64,000 nucleotides of DNA from CAZLDI01 sp964558415 (GCA_964558415.1 CAZLDI010000001.1:212304-276303), one strand, 5' to 3'. Positions 16,071 through 24,634 are shown, counted from the stretch's first letter. Notes: a model not told the origin generated them from the letters alone. Numbers and translations are program-made.

Positions 16071-17657
16071 CTACTCCGCGGTGACTGTGATCGTCCCCGT
16101 CAGCTCTCTATTGAAGTCGTCCCTGAACTCGTACTCGCCGGGATCGTCGATCTGACCGACGATCTCACCTGTCGTCCCACCGGCCACATTGCCCGATGCC
16201 AGGTCGTCGTCGCTGCGGTACTCGCCGTCGGGCCCGGCGATGCGCAGGTCATGAACGAGTGCGTCCACATTGGTGATCGTGATGCGGAACTTCTTCCCCG
16301 CCGGAATGGAGATCTGCGCCGGATCGAACCCGGCGGCGCCGACAGCGACGGCCACTTCGAGATCGAACGTCTCCGCGGGCGTCGCAGAGGGAGTGGGCGT
16401 GGTGGCAGTATCGATGACGGTGATCGTCCCGAGCGCGGCGTCGAAGATCTCGCCGGTGTCCGGGTTAACCGCTGTGGGGTCGCCGAACTGGATCTGGCCG
16501 GGGTCGTCGAAGCGGATGTAGACCTCGCCGATCTCGCCGGGTTGCAGAATGTCCTTCTCATCGTCGCGGACGCCGTCTATGACCGGGTGCACCACGAAGT
16601 CGTCAGTCGTGTTGTATTGCTCGTCCGGTCCCCGGATGCGCAGGCCGTGTGAGACGGGCTGTTCCACGTCCGCCTTGTTGGTTAGCACCACCTTCACAAT
16701 CTCGCCGGTGTTCAGAGTGATAGAGGACGGTGAGAAGGCGGTGGCGTTCTCGTTGCCGGTCACACTGAGCTCCACCGTGCGCGCGGTGTCGTCCGGCGGC
16801 AGGATCGTCTCGTCCGCAAGCTCTTCAACTTCCTCCAGGGGACCGAAAACGATGCGGATGTTGTCCCCGTCCTGCGGGTTGTAGCGGCGCCAATCCTGCA
16901 GGCGCTGGCCGTTCACGAATATCTGGAGGACGCCCTCGCGGCCGTCTTCACACTTGTCGCCGTTTTTGTAGGTCTTGCTGCTGCCGATCATGCGGATCTC
17001 GTCGTCCTTGAGCACACCGCCGCCGTACTCGAACCACTTGTTGAGACGCGCGCCTGAGCCCTCCTCCTGGACGCTGAACGGGTGCATGTGGACGATACCG
17101 TCGCCGTGGGTGTGCACGCCGACGCCCTCGAACGTGGGGGCGTTGGCCTGCCGTTCGCCGCACACGAAGAAGCGGTAGTTGGCGTGCCAGTGATCGTTGA
17201 TGCGCGGCGCGCCAGTGGCCTGGCGCGTGACGAAGAGCAGACCGAGGATGCCGAAGACAACGACGATGATGAACGCCACGGGGACCCAGGGCGGGAAATG
17301 GAATCCGCTGACACGCTGCCAGACGTTCATCCCCTTGCGCGGGGCCGGCGCGGCGCGACGCGTGCGCGCCTGGCTGGTGCGCCAGAAATCCACGGGGGAA
17401 GCAGCCGGCGCGCTGCCCGCGACGTGAGGCTTCGCGGCTTCTTTGCCGCCGCGCCCGGGGGACTCGCTCCGTGAGCGGCGTCCGAAGCGCCGGCGCGGGC
17501 GGGCGGGCGCCTCCTCCGGCTGGTCCTCCGCCTCGGGGGCGGCATCCTCAGCGGAGATGTTATCTACTTGCGCCTCTTCCTGGGGCGGAATAGCCCGCCG
17601 GTCGTCCTGCCGTCCGCGGCGGCGGCCCCTCTTCCTCTTCCCTTGCTCTTCAGCCAC
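16071..17657 (-). CDS. HWHA-domain protein 3 with two cupredoxin-like domains
   Basis: A 528-residue protein with a GTG start overlapping the rpiB-like stop by 8 bases. Order: a charged, Arg-rich, probably disordered cytoplasmic part (1-120), one membrane segment (about 124-144), the HWHA domain (about 153-275: INDHWHANYRFFVCGERQ, GVHTHGDGIVHMHPF, WFEYGGGVLKDDEIRMIG), then two repeats of a cupredoxin-like beta-sandwich. Repeat one (about 295-415) has FSPSSITLNTGEIVKVVLTN and SHGLRI; repeat two (about 430-525) has FDPAQISIPAGKKFRITITN and VHDLRIAG. Each keeps a His after the NxG strand, as in copper or blank cupredoxins. The topology puts all His-rich domains outside the membrane. Role unknown; metal handling is inference. 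Confidence 0.8.
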   Translation of the reverse strand: MAEEQGKRKRGRRRGRQDDRRAIPPQEEAQVDNISAEDAAPEAEDQPEEAPARPRRRFGRRSRSESPGRGGKEAAKPHVAGSAPAASPVDFWRTSQARTRRAAPAPRKGMNVWQRVSGFHFPPWVPVAFIIVVVFGILGLLFVTRQATGAPRINDHWHANYRFFVCGERQANAPTFEGVGVHTHGDGIVHMHPFSVQEEGSGARLNKWFEYGGGVLKDDEIRMIGSSKTYKNGDKCEDGREGVLQIFVNGQRLQDWRRYNPQDGDNIRIVFGPLEEVEELADETILPPDDTARTVELSVTGNENATAFSPSSITLNTGEIVKVVLTNKADVEQPVSHGLRIRGPDEQYNTTDDFVVHPVIDGVRDDEKDILQPGEIGEVYIRFDDPGQIQFGDPTAVNPDTGEIFDAALGTITVIDTATTPTPSATPAETFDLEVAVAVGAAGFDPAQISIPAGKKFRITITNVDALVHDLRIAGPDGEYRSDDDLASGNVAGGTTGEIVGQIDDPGEYEFRDDFNRELTGTITVTAE

Positions 17658-18135
17658 GCGTTACTGCCTTTCTCGCCTGTTGGTCGATAGCCGGCCACCG
17701 GTAGCGCCGGTCGAGTTCATGCACCTTCTCCACGTTCGCCGCCTCGCTCTCATCCGCCGTGGCGGAGAACCAGGCGTCCAGCATCTCGCGCGCCAGCGTC
17801 TCGGTGGTTGCCCGCAGGCTCAGACAGAGCACGTTCGCCTGGTTCCAGGCGCGGGCCCCGCGGGCGGTCTCCGCGTCGCCGCAGAGGGCGGCGCGAACGC
17901 CGGGCACCTTGTTGGCCGCAATCGCGACGCCGGTGCCGGTCCAGCAGCACAGCACGCCGCAGTCCGCGCGGCCTGAAGCGATGCTTTCAGCGACCTCAGC
18001 GGCCACGTCCGGCCAGGCGAGGGCGCGGCCGGAGAGCGGGCCGAAGAGGTCGACATCGAACCCCCGCTGGCGCAGGTCGTGTTCGATGAAGTCTGTCAGG
18101 TGCGATCTTTCGTCGCTGCCGAGGGCGATACGCAA
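17650..18135 (-). CDS. RpiB/LacA/LacB family sugar-phosphate isomerase
   Basis: A 161-residue protein, TTG start. The family pattern is clear: IALGSDERSHLTDFI at the N-terminus, the GVLCCWTGTGVAIAANKVPGVRAALC core and the ARAWNQANVLCLSLRA segment. RpiB enzymes interconvert ribose-5-phosphate and ribulose-5-phosphate, but in the usual active site GxGxxxxxNKxxGxR the catalytic Cys precedes TGTG as here (CCWTGTG). The N-terminal DHAG/DHGG motif is changed to DERSH, so substrate may differ. It is the first gene of the run into the HWHA genes and overlaps the next by 8 bases. Confidence 0.82.
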   Translation of the reverse strand: MRIALGSDERSHLTDFIEHDLRQRGFDVDLFGPLSGRALAWPDVAAEVAESIASGRADCGVLCCWTGTGVAIAANKVPGVRAALCGDAETARGARAWNQANVLCLSLRATTETLAREMLDAWFSATADESEAANVEKVHELDRRYRWPAIDQQARKAVTRG

Positions 18136-18175
18136 GCGCTCACCGCGTGGAGAATGTGACTGGATTCACTAAGTC

Positions 18176-18181
18176 ATTATA
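18176..18181 (-). promoter_or_regulatory. -10 element for the rpiB-like/HWHA operon
   Basis: A perfect TATAAT on the minus strand, about 41 bases upstream of the TTG start at 18135. No good -35 at 16-18 bases is seen. Confidence 0.4.
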
Positions 18182-18362
18182 GCAGGCCGCTCGCAAACAT
18201 ATACGTTCGGCCGACTCCGAGGGACTCCGGCGGTCCGCAAATAGGGTGCAGCGAGCGAAACCCCACCCAGTAGGCCGAGGTCTCCAGACCCCAACGTCGC
18301 CGGTTCGTCGCCGATTCTGTGCAATTGCCAACGCTTTTTACCAAAATCAGTTGTCAACACTC

Positions 18363-18391
18363 TTGACAGCCCGCGCGCCTGACTGTCTAAT
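18363..18391 (+). promoter_or_regulatory. Strong sigma-70 type promoter
   Basis: TTGACA (18363-18368), 17-base spacer, TCTAAT (18386-18391): five of six matches at -10 and a perfect -35. It drives the 156-residue hypothetical gene at 18437. Confidence 0.75.
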
Positions 18392-18436
18392 GGAATGCGA
18401 GGCTTTCCCCCTACCACCAGCGCCAGGAGCGTAAAT

Positions 18437-18907
18437 ATGAGCACCCCAACCCGCGGCCAGACCACCGAGCGATTTTTCGATTCTGCGATCGAAAGACAGG
18501 GCACTCTCTTCGATCTCGTACGCAACAACAACGAGAGATCCCACCGCTTCAGCCGCAGCGTCATCGAGGGCGCGCGGCAGGGTAACCGCGATCTGCTGGA
18601 GGTTGGGCGCCGCTGGATCACGAACCCAACAGACATCGTCGCCGTCTACGAGGCGATGTCGGAAGCGGTCTCCAACTCCCAGTCCCGCTTCCTGGCGCTC
18701 AGCCGCGAGGCGATAGAGGACTTCGTGGAGTCCCAGCGTGAGGGACGCGAGGCCCTGCGCCAGGGTCTGGGAGACGTGCGTGAAGTGGTCCTGCGGGCGC
18801 AGGAAAACGGTCCGCAGTTCCTGCGCCGCGGCGCCCTGGCCGGGCGTGGCAGCAACACCGGCGCCGGCAACGGCAGCAAGGAGCGCGCCCCCGTCCGCGA
18901 GAAGTAA
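18437..18907 (+). CDS. Hypothetical helical protein
   Basis: A 156-residue, nearly all-helical, hydrophilic protein. The start has GGAG nine bases upstream; a longer frame from 18395 is not supported. It contains long amphipathic helices (NSQSRFLALSREAIEDFVES and REALRQGLGDVREVVLRAQ) and a basic, Gly-rich disordered C-terminus. The pattern resembles phasin-like or other granule/nucleoid-associated helical proteins, but no family is recognised. Monocistronic, with one of the best promoters in the window, which suggests high expression. Confidence 0.7.
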   Translation: MSTPTRGQTTERFFDSAIERQGTLFDLVRNNNERSHRFSRSVIEGARQGNRDLLEVGRRWITNPTDIVAVYEAMSEAVSNSQSRFLALSREAIEDFVESQREGREALRQGLGDVREVVLRAQENGPQFLRRGALAGRGSNTGAGNGSKERAPVREK

Positions 18908-19010
18908 GGGCGCGCGGGCGCTCCGTCACCGCGCGTTAGTGCAACGCGCATTCCGTCAAAGTTTGGCTGGATCAGACCAGCGCGAATCTCGACCAACTGC
19001 CACTAACCCC

Positions 19011-19039
19011 TTAGACTTACGCCGCCCCTTCGCTATCAT
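19011..19039 (+). promoter_or_regulatory. Promoter for the phage-tail-like gene, near-leaderless
   Basis: TTAGAC (19011-19016), 17-base spacer, TATCAT (19034-19039). The ATG at 19049 is only 9 bases after the -10, so little or no 5' leader is expected. Confidence 0.5.
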
Positions 19040-19048
19040 GCGGGCACC

Positions 19049-21007
19049 ATGCGTTCCCTTTCCGCGCAACTGCTCGCCGCGCAGAAGAGCGCGTCCGCCG
19101 TCCCCTACCTGAAGATCGCCGTCCGCGACTACATCGGCGGCGTGCGGCGCCTCGCCTACACCCGCCACTACACCGGCGCCGAGCCGGATGGCTTCCACGC
19201 GGCCGCCATGCCCGCGGACGGCTCGCTGATCAGGGCGCGGGTCACCGGCGGGCGGCTCTATTACCAGCGGGTCGCCAATCCCGCCCCCGCAAGCAACTTC
19301 AGCGCGTGGACAGACCTGGAGGCAGCGGCGAACGCCGACACGGCGCTCTGCGCCGACGGCTCGCGGGTGCTGCTGTTCTGGGTCGACCCGAACGGGACGG
19401 CGCTCAAGGTGCGAGAGAGCACCGATAACGGCGCGACGCTGGGCACGACGGTAACGGTCGCAACGGCCGCCGGCGCGGCAACGTGGCTCGCGGCGGACGT
19501 GAAGGCGAACGGCGACGCTGTGCTGCTTTACAACGTGGGCGCGACCGTCTACTCCGTGAAGCGCGCGAGCGGGACATGGGGCGCACCCGCCGCCTGGACG
19601 AACAGCGTCGCCGGGATCGCGGGACTGGCGTGTTACTACCAGGGCGATTGGAACGCGGCGATCGCCGGCACGGACGCGGGCGGCACAGCCTTCGTCTGGA
19701 CGGCCGTCTTCGGCGACGGCTTCGCGCAGGCCGCCGGGACGTGGTCGGCGCTGCGGGAGCTTACGCGGGCGAGCGCCGGCTCGAACGTCACGTTCCTTGC
19801 GCCGTTCCTCTCGCAGCCGGACACCTACCGGCTCACGTTCGTCGAGAAGCACACGGGCAGCGCGGCCTACAACCGCCCGCAGCATGCGCACTCCATACCC
19901 GGTCAGGACTACGCGGCGAACCTCTGGCGCGAGCCCGTCCCCTTCGACCTGTCCACCGACTACGGGCAGGCCCTCGCCTTCAGCGCGAACGCCGCCTGGC
20001 TCAGCACGCCGTCCGGAGTCTGGTCCGCAAGCCTGACGACGCCTTCTCTGGACGTGACCGCGGACGTGCTCGAGGCTCAGACGGACGACAGGCCGTTCGC
20101 GGGCCGCGCGCGCGTCGTCCTGCGCAACGACGACGGGCGCTATTCAGCGCTGCCGTCGCCGCTCAAGATCGGTGCAGAGGTGCGCGTCAGTCCCGGCTAT
20201 ATGACCACAGCGGGATTGCAGCAGTCCGACGGCCCGGCGTACTGGATCGAGCGCATCGAGCGCCGCACCGGCGGCGGCGAGGCGGCGATAGTCTTGAGTT
20301 GCCACGACGCCTGGTCGCTGCTTGAGGCCTGGCGGGCGCGCCGGCAGTACGCCTGGGCGGCGGGCGAGAAAAACGCGTTCGGCATCCTCCAGTTCCTCTT
20401 CGCGCGGGCGGGCCTGGACTTCTCGTCGCTCGGCGGAGGCGTCACGGCGAACAACCTCTATCCGGCGTTCACGGTTCACCCCGGCGAGTCCGGCCTGACC
20501 GCAACGCGCCGGCTGCTGGCGACGCTGCCGGACGTCGTCTTCGTGCGGGGCGAGTTCGCGTTCCTCACGGAACCGCTTGTGTCAGAGGCGACAGACTACG
20601 CCTACGGCACGGACCACCGCATCCTGTCGGGGCGCTACGACGACGGGCAGGCGGAGCTGAACCGCGCGCAGGTGTTTGGAAACGGCGTCTTCGGCGAGCG
20701 CTTCGCCTGGCCCGGCGTGCAGAGCGACTATGACCGGCTGGAGCAGGTGCACGACCGCAACCTGACGGCGGTCGCGCAGGCGGAAGCCCGCGCCGACGCC
20801 CTCCTCCGTCACGCGACGCTTGAGGCGACGGACGGCGAGATCACGACACCCGTGAACTGCGGCCAGGAGCTGTACGACGTGGTCGAAGTGACCGACCCGC
20901 TCGCCGGCCTGACGGCAGCACGGCGCCGCGTACTGGGGATCGCGCTGCGCTATTCCACGCTAGGCCGCGCGGCGTATGAGCAGCGGATTACGCTGGGGGG
21001 AATGTAG
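19049..21007 (+). CDS. Phage tail/baseplate-like structural protein
   Basis: A 652-residue protein. The N-terminal part (LAAQKSASAVPYLKIAVRD) is followed by a beta-propeller or sandwich-like region with many repeated strands (about 60-330). A C-terminal half (about 335-650) then looks like tail-hub proteins: VLRNDDGRYSALPSPLKIGA is the typical N-D-D-G-R-Y motif before a hub domain, and VVEVTDPLAGL occurs near the end. It is isolated from other phage genes (nearest are 15 kb away). It could be a domesticated or remnant virion gene; the hub-like call rests on motif recognition only. Confidence 0.55.
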   Translation: MRSLSAQLLAAQKSASAVPYLKIAVRDYIGGVRRLAYTRHYTGAEPDGFHAAAMPADGSLIRARVTGGRLYYQRVANPAPASNFSAWTDLEAAANADTALCADGSRVLLFWVDPNGTALKVRESTDNGATLGTTVTVATAAGAATWLAADVKANGDAVLLYNVGATVYSVKRASGTWGAPAAWTNSVAGIAGLACYYQGDWNAAIAGTDAGGTAFVWTAVFGDGFAQAAGTWSALRELTRASAGSNVTFLAPFLSQPDTYRLTFVEKHTGSAAYNRPQHAHSIPGQDYAANLWREPVPFDLSTDYGQALAFSANAAWLSTPSGVWSASLTTPSLDVTADVLEAQTDDRPFAGRARVVLRNDDGRYSALPSPLKIGAEVRVSPGYMTTAGLQQSDGPAYWIERIERRTGGGEAAIVLSCHDAWSLLEAWRARRQYAWAAGEKNAFGILQFLFARAGLDFSSLGGGVTANNLYPAFTVHPGESGLTATRRLLATLPDVVFVRGEFAFLTEPLVSEATDYAYGTDHRILSGRYDDGQAELNRAQVFGNGVFGERFAWPGVQSDYDRLEQVHDRNLTAVAQAEARADALLRHATLEATDGEITTPVNCGQELYDVVEVTDPLAGLTAARRRVLGIALRYSTLGRAAYEQRITLGGM

Positions 21008-21012
21008 GGGCG

Positions 21013-21225
21013 CAGCACACGCCGAAATCGGATCCAGGGACACCTCCAAACACCATCTCGCCTCCAGAGCCACACCGCGCTGGCTCCGGCGCTGCGCCCT
21101 GGTCGCTCGCCCGTGCGGCCACCTCGCAGTGGGACAGCACGCGCCGCAATCGGATCACGGGCGGCCTCAGAATGCCATCTCGCCGGCGGAACTACCCCTC
21201 ACCGACTGGCGCGCTGCGCCCCTGC
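21013..21225. repeat. Diverged direct repeat, two copies of ~95 bp
   Basis: 21013-21105 and 21131-21225 align throughout: both begin GCAGCAC(A/G)CGCCG, contain AATCGGATC then CATCTCGCC, and end with GCGCTGCGCCC(C)TG. Divergence is considerable. The first copy abuts the stop of the tail-like gene and a GTAGGGGCG repeat end. No coding content is seen. Confidence 0.55.
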
Positions 21226-21231
21226 GCCTGC

Positions 21232-21486
21232 CTACCGCCCTCCATCGCACGGCACGTCGTGCGCGCGCAGGCGCTCCACCCAGACGCGCGCCGGGTCTTC
21301 CGCGAACAGCGACTCCAGCAGGCGGCCAAGCCGCCCGCGCGGTGCGGCGGCACTGGCAGCGGCCCAGTCGCCCGTGTATGCGAGCTCCGGGCGGCCGACG
21401 CACTTCGCCAGCGCCTGCCAGTGCGCTTCGTTCTCGCACCCAACACGCAGCATCACGCCATCGGCGCAGCGGTAACGGCGGCGGGC
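21232..21486 (-). pseudogene. CaiB/BaiF CoA-transferase fragment
   Basis: About 85 codons that read as an internal part of a family III CoA-transferase: YRCADGVMLRVGCENEAHWQ, then VGRPELAYTGDWAAA and a C-terminal VWVERLRAHDVPC. Intact enzymes are about 400 residues; both the N-terminal CoA-binding domain and the C-terminus are missing. A remnant of a deleted gene, in a repeat-rich stretch. Confidence 0.7.
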
Positions 21487-21611
21487 GGGCGACGCGAGAT
21501 CAGTCACAGATAGACACCAATTTTCACAGATCGGACCGTGGCTACTTAATATCACCCGCAATCATCTGCGTCCATCTGCGCGGATTCCGAGTTCAGCGGC
21601 GGTTCAATTGC

Positions 21612-22061
21612 TCACTGCGGCGGCTGCCCCCCGAAATCGAACGAGACCGTCCATCTGCGGGCGGCCAATTCGTCGCGCGTGAACGTCGCGGGTGGGCGTT
21701 CGCCGACCTGGACCGTGTACGAGGCCGCGACCGGTACCGGACCCACCGCGAAGGCGAACGTGCACGTCGATAGCGTGTCGGAGCCGCGGCTCAGTCCACC
21801 GCTGGCCAGCACGCTCCCGGCCTCATCCCTGACAACCACCGGAGTGTCCCGTTTGAGGTCGGCAAACTCGCCCGGGCCTTCTTTTGCCAGCGTGCAGCCG
21901 CCGCCCGTGTACGGGTTCAGCTCGTTGAAGTAGTACACGCTCACCGTACCCTGTAGCGTCTGAGCGTCATTCTGCATCCAGAGGTAGCCCAGGTAAACGA
22001 CCACGACGCCCAGGGCAATCAGGATTCCTGGTAGCAGTATCCATTGCAATCTCGAGAGCAT
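21612..22061 (-). CDS. Hypothetical membrane-anchored protein
   Basis: A 149-residue protein with one N-terminal transmembrane segment (about residues 8-29) followed by an extracytoplasmic beta-rich domain. Two Cys (GGGCTLAKEG and LSTCTFAFAVG) could form a disulfide. The middle resembles transthyretin-like or Ig-like sandwiches, but no family is recognised. The start ATG at 22061 is the only good one. Confidence 0.65.
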   Translation of the reverse strand: MLSRLQWILLPGILIALGVVVVYLGYLWMQNDAQTLQGTVSVYYFNELNPYTGGGCTLAKEGPGEFADLKRDTPVVVRDEAGSVLASGGLSRGSDTLSTCTFAFAVGPVPVAASYTVQVGERPPATFTRDELAARRWTVSFDFGGQPPQ

Positions 22062-22142
22062 TTCCGCTCACCACCTTCCGTGAGGTATCCGGAAGGTAGG
22101 ACGCTCGATATCCGATTAGCGTGACAGACGCTAGCCGCGCGC

Positions 22143-22958
22143 TCAGGACATCACGCGGCCGCCGTCGATGTTGATCGACTGGCCGGTGATGTAGCTCGCG
22201 TCCGGCCCGCAAAGGAAGGCCGTCAGCTCGCCGATCTCCTCCGGATGCCCCTCGCGGCCCAGCGGCGTCGTGCGCATCACCATGTCGCGGATCGGGCCGG
22301 GAGCGGTCACGTCCGCCATGCGGTACGTATCGACGAGGCCGGGGCAGACGCAGTTCACGCGAATCTTGTGCGGCGCCAGCTCCAGCGCCAAAACCTGCGT
22401 GAAGATGATCACGCCCGCCTTGCTGGCACTGTAGGCCGCCGACGTCGCCATCCCTTGCCTGCCCAGGATGGAGCTGATGTTGACGATGCTGCCGCCCTGC
22501 CCTTGCTCTACCATCTTGCCCGCCACGGCCTTCGTCAGCAGGAAGGTGCCGGTGAGGTTGAGGTCCAGCACGCGCCGCCACTCGCTCTCCTCCAGCTGAA
22601 TCACCGGCACACGGTCCCGTCCTCTACCGGCGGCGGCATTGTTTACGAGGATGTCGATCCGCCCCAGCTCGCGAAGCGCGTCCTCAGCCAGCCGCTGCGC
22701 TGCGTCCGGCTTCCCCATGTCGGTCACGAGCGGCATGGCGCGGCGGCCCAGCGCACGTATCTCATCCGCGACCGACTCGATGTCGCGCCAGCCCATCACC
22801 TTCTCATCGTCCGGGTAGCTCTCTGGTGGGCGCCCGGAGCCGGTAACGACGACGTCCGCGCCCTGGCGGGCCAGCGCGAGGGCGATGTGGCGGCCGATGC
22901 CCTTGTGCCGGCCGGCGCCAGTGACCACCGCGACTTTACCTTCCATGGGCAGCGACAT
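22143..22958 (-). CDS. SDR family NAD(P)-dependent oxidoreductase
   Basis: A 271-residue short-chain dehydrogenase. The cofactor motif is TGAGRHKGIGRHIA (longer spacer than the usual TGxxxGIG), with NNAAAG, a catalytic YSASKAG and a C-terminal GQSINIDGGRVM, typical of 3-oxoacyl reductase-like SDRs. A frame extends to 22997, but the ATG at 22958 (MSLPMEGKVAVVTG) fits the family. It is divergent from the SnoaL-like gene. Substrate unknown. Confidence 0.9.
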   Translation of the reverse strand: MSLPMEGKVAVVTGAGRHKGIGRHIALALARQGADVVVTGSGRPPESYPDDEKVMGWRDIESVADEIRALGRRAMPLVTDMGKPDAAQRLAEDALRELGRIDILVNNAAAGRGRDRVPVIQLEESEWRRVLDLNLTGTFLLTKAVAGKMVEQGQGGSIVNISSILGRQGMATSAAYSASKAGVIIFTQVLALELAPHKIRVNCVCPGLVDTYRMADVTAPGPIRDMVMRTTPLGREGHPEEIGELTAFLCGPDASYITGQSINIDGGRVMS

Positions 22959-23045
22959 AGTGAGGCGTAGTCTAGCACTGCCTTTCGCGAAGGCCAACTC
23001 GTGCTACTATGTCGTCGCCCAAACCAACAATCACAGGAGGAGCAG

Positions 23046-23411
23046 ATGCCCAGCACGAAAGACACAGTCAACGCCTACATGAACGCGTGGAACGAGACCA
23101 ACGCGGACAAGCGCAGCGCACTGCTGGACGCGGCGTGGGCCGACAGCGGGACGTACACCGACCCGATGGCCGACGTCTCGGGACGCGCCGGGCTCAGCGA
23201 GACGATCGACGGGTTCCACAAGCAGATGCCGGGCGCCAGCATAGCGCTGGCCAGCGGCATCGACGAGCACCACAAGCGCATCCGCTTCGCGTGGAAGCTC
23301 AAGGCCGCGGACGGTACAGTCCCGATCGAGGGGATCGACATCGGCATGCTGGCCGAGGACGGGCGGCTTCAAAGCATTCTCGGCTTCTGGGGTAACCCGC
23401 CGGCGGAGTAG
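23046..23411 (+). CDS. SnoaL-like/NTF2-fold protein
   Basis: A 121-residue protein of the nuclear transport factor 2-like fold: an N-terminal helix (VNAYMNAWNETNADKRSALL), then W-ADSGTYTDPMADVSGRAGL and a closing beta-sheet with RFAWKLKAADG. A strong ribosome site (aggagg) precedes the ATG by five bases. Members are isomerases, hydrolases or ligand binders. It lies 8 bases upstream of the HIT gene, so probably one operon. Confidence 0.88.
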   Translation: MPSTKDTVNAYMNAWNETNADKRSALLDAAWADSGTYTDPMADVSGRAGLSETIDGFHKQMPGASIALASGIDEHHKRIRFAWKLKAADGTVPIEGIDIGMLAEDGRLQSILGFWGNPPAE

Positions 23412-23419
23412 AGCGCGGC

Positions 23420-23773
23420 ATGCCCGGCTGTCTGCTCTGCCGGATCGCGACGGGCGAAGTTTCGGTCACGAGCCTCTACGAAGACGATCTCGTCGTTGTC
23501 TTCGACATCCCCCCGGAGTACCCGTGGCGGCAGGCGCCCGTGCACTTCCTGACGATCTCCCGCGAGCATATCCCTTCGGCAGGGCACATCACGGATGAGC
23601 ACGCCGCGATCGTGGCGCGGATGTTCGTGGCGATCGCGCGTGTTGCGGAGCAGATGGGAGTGGCGCAGAGCGGCTACCGCATCGCGACGAACGTCGGCGA
23701 GGACGCCGGGCAGACGGAGTTCCACCTGCACCTGCACGCCCTCGGCGGGCGGAAGCTGGGGGCCAAGGGGTAG
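23420..23773 (+). CDS. HIT family protein
   Basis: A 117-residue histidine-triad protein. It starts with CLLCRIATGEV (a Cys pair that can bind zinc in this family), has VHFLTISREHIPS in the middle and ends with the active-site triad HLHLHALGG. HIT proteins are nucleotide hydrolases or transferases (Hint-like). The insertion PEYPWRQ before the APVHFL strand is slightly unusual. The next gene's promoter lies inside its last codons and the short gap after it. Confidence 0.9.
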   Translation: MPGCLLCRIATGEVSVTSLYEDDLVVVFDIPPEYPWRQAPVHFLTISREHIPSAGHITDEHAAIVARMFVAIARVAEQMGVAQSGYRIATNVGEDAGQTEFHLHLHALGGRKLGAKG

Positions 23774-23783
23774 GCGACGCGCG

Positions 23784-23789
23784 TATAAT
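23784..23789 (+). promoter_or_regulatory. -10 element, near-leaderless, for the FrnE-family gene
   Basis: A perfect TATAAT (23784-23789), 10 bases before the ATG at 23800. The expected transcription start would leave a leader of only a few bases. The -35 is not recognisable. Confidence 0.45.
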
Positions 23790-23799
23790 CTGAACTGCG

Positions 23800-24501
23800 A
23801 TGGAGTCCTGGGTGTTAGGCTACGATGGCGACGAGGACGTGGAGCGCCACGCCGCGCTGGAGGACGCCCCGCGTACGCCTGTGATCCGCGTGCGAGTCGT
23901 CTCGGACTACATCTGACCCTGGTGCTACATCGGCCTCGTGCGGGTCGACCGGCTGCGCGAGGAGTTCGACGTGCGGTTCGATGCCTGCGCGTTCGACCTG
24001 AAGCCCGGCATCCCGCCGGAGGGGCTTTCCCGCGAACATGTCTACGCCGGGCGCGTGTACCCGGCCGGCTACGTAGACAACATGCGGCAACTGGCGCTGG
24101 ATGCGGGCATCGAGATGAAGCGCCCACCCATCATCCCGAACACGCAGAAGGCGCACGAGGCGACGGAGTTCGCCCGCGAGCACGGGAAGCTGTGGCAGTT
24201 CCACCGCGCGCTGTTCGCCGCCTACTGGGAGCGCGAGGAGAACATCGGAGACGTCGACGCGCTGTGTGCCGTCGCCACGGAGTGCGGACTGGACGCCGGA
24301 GGATTGCGCGAGGCGCTCGAAGCCGGCAATTACGCGAAGGCGGTGAAGGAGCAGATGGCCTGGGGACAGGCGGCGGGCGTCACGGGCGTCCCAACCTCAA
24401 TCTTCCAGGAGAAGTTCGCCCTCGTCGGCGCCCAGGAGTACCCTGTCTACCGTGACATCGCGCAGCGCATCGCCAGCGGCAAGCTGAAGGCCGAGGGGTA
24501 G
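23800..24501 (+). CDS. DsbA/FrnE-family oxidoreductase with in-frame TGA at the active site (candidate selenoprotein)
   Basis: The frame from ATG 23800 to 24501 encodes 233 residues if TGA at 23914-23916 is read through. The codons around it give VVSDYI-(TGA)-PWCYIG, where FrnE-type DsbA proteins have SDYICPWCYIG. So the TGA replaces exactly the first active-site Cys, giving U-P-W-C. Downstream, the protein is intact to its end (helical insertion about 60-190, then the cis-Pro region GVTGVPTSIF and a C-terminal IAQRIASGKL helix). A SECIS-compatible hairpin lies just after the TGA. Without readthrough the product would be a useless 38-residue peptide, or a shorter protein from the GTG at 23938 that lacks the thioredoxin motif. 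Role: thiol/disulfide oxidoreductase, probably cytoplasmic since no signal peptide is seen. Confidence 0.8.
23930..23948 (+). promoter_or_regulatory. Candidate bacterial SECIS hairpin
   Basis: Starting 14 bases after the TGA: TCGGCCT, loop CGTGC (23937-23941), GGGTCGA. Seven pairs form, two of them G-U. The loop begins 21 bases after the TGA and has G as its second base followed by U, within the known limits for bacterial SECIS elements (apical loop 16-37 bases downstream, G in the first two loop positions). Structure judged by eye. Confidence 0.6.
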
Positions 24502-24526
24502 GGGCGCGTCATGATGCGCCCCTACC
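24497..24526 (+). terminator. Hairpin at the end of the FrnE-family gene
   Basis: GGTAGGGGCGC and its exact reverse complement around an 8-base loop, overlapping the TAG stop. It is also a member of the GTAGGGGCG repeat family. No T-run follows, so termination, if any, would be weak or bidirectional in nature. Confidence 0.5.
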
Positions 24527-24634
24527 CTGGGACACCGGCTTACCGGTCGCCAGGCTGACTGCCCCAAACTCGCGTGACTGAACGCCCCCATACGCTGTAA
24601 ACTTGCGCCAAGCACGCTGGAAGGAGTCCCACCC

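Larger units (their letters stand above)
18136..18436. other. Intergenic region between divergent genes
   Basis: 301 bases without a gene. It holds a -10 element for the minus-strand operon near 18176 and a strong plus-strand promoter at 18363-18391. Nothing else is recognised. Confidence 0.6.

Noticed and set aside
18195..18208. LexA-like box near 18200 (AACATATACGTTC)
   Set aside because: The half-site spacing is wrong for GAAC-N4-GTTC.
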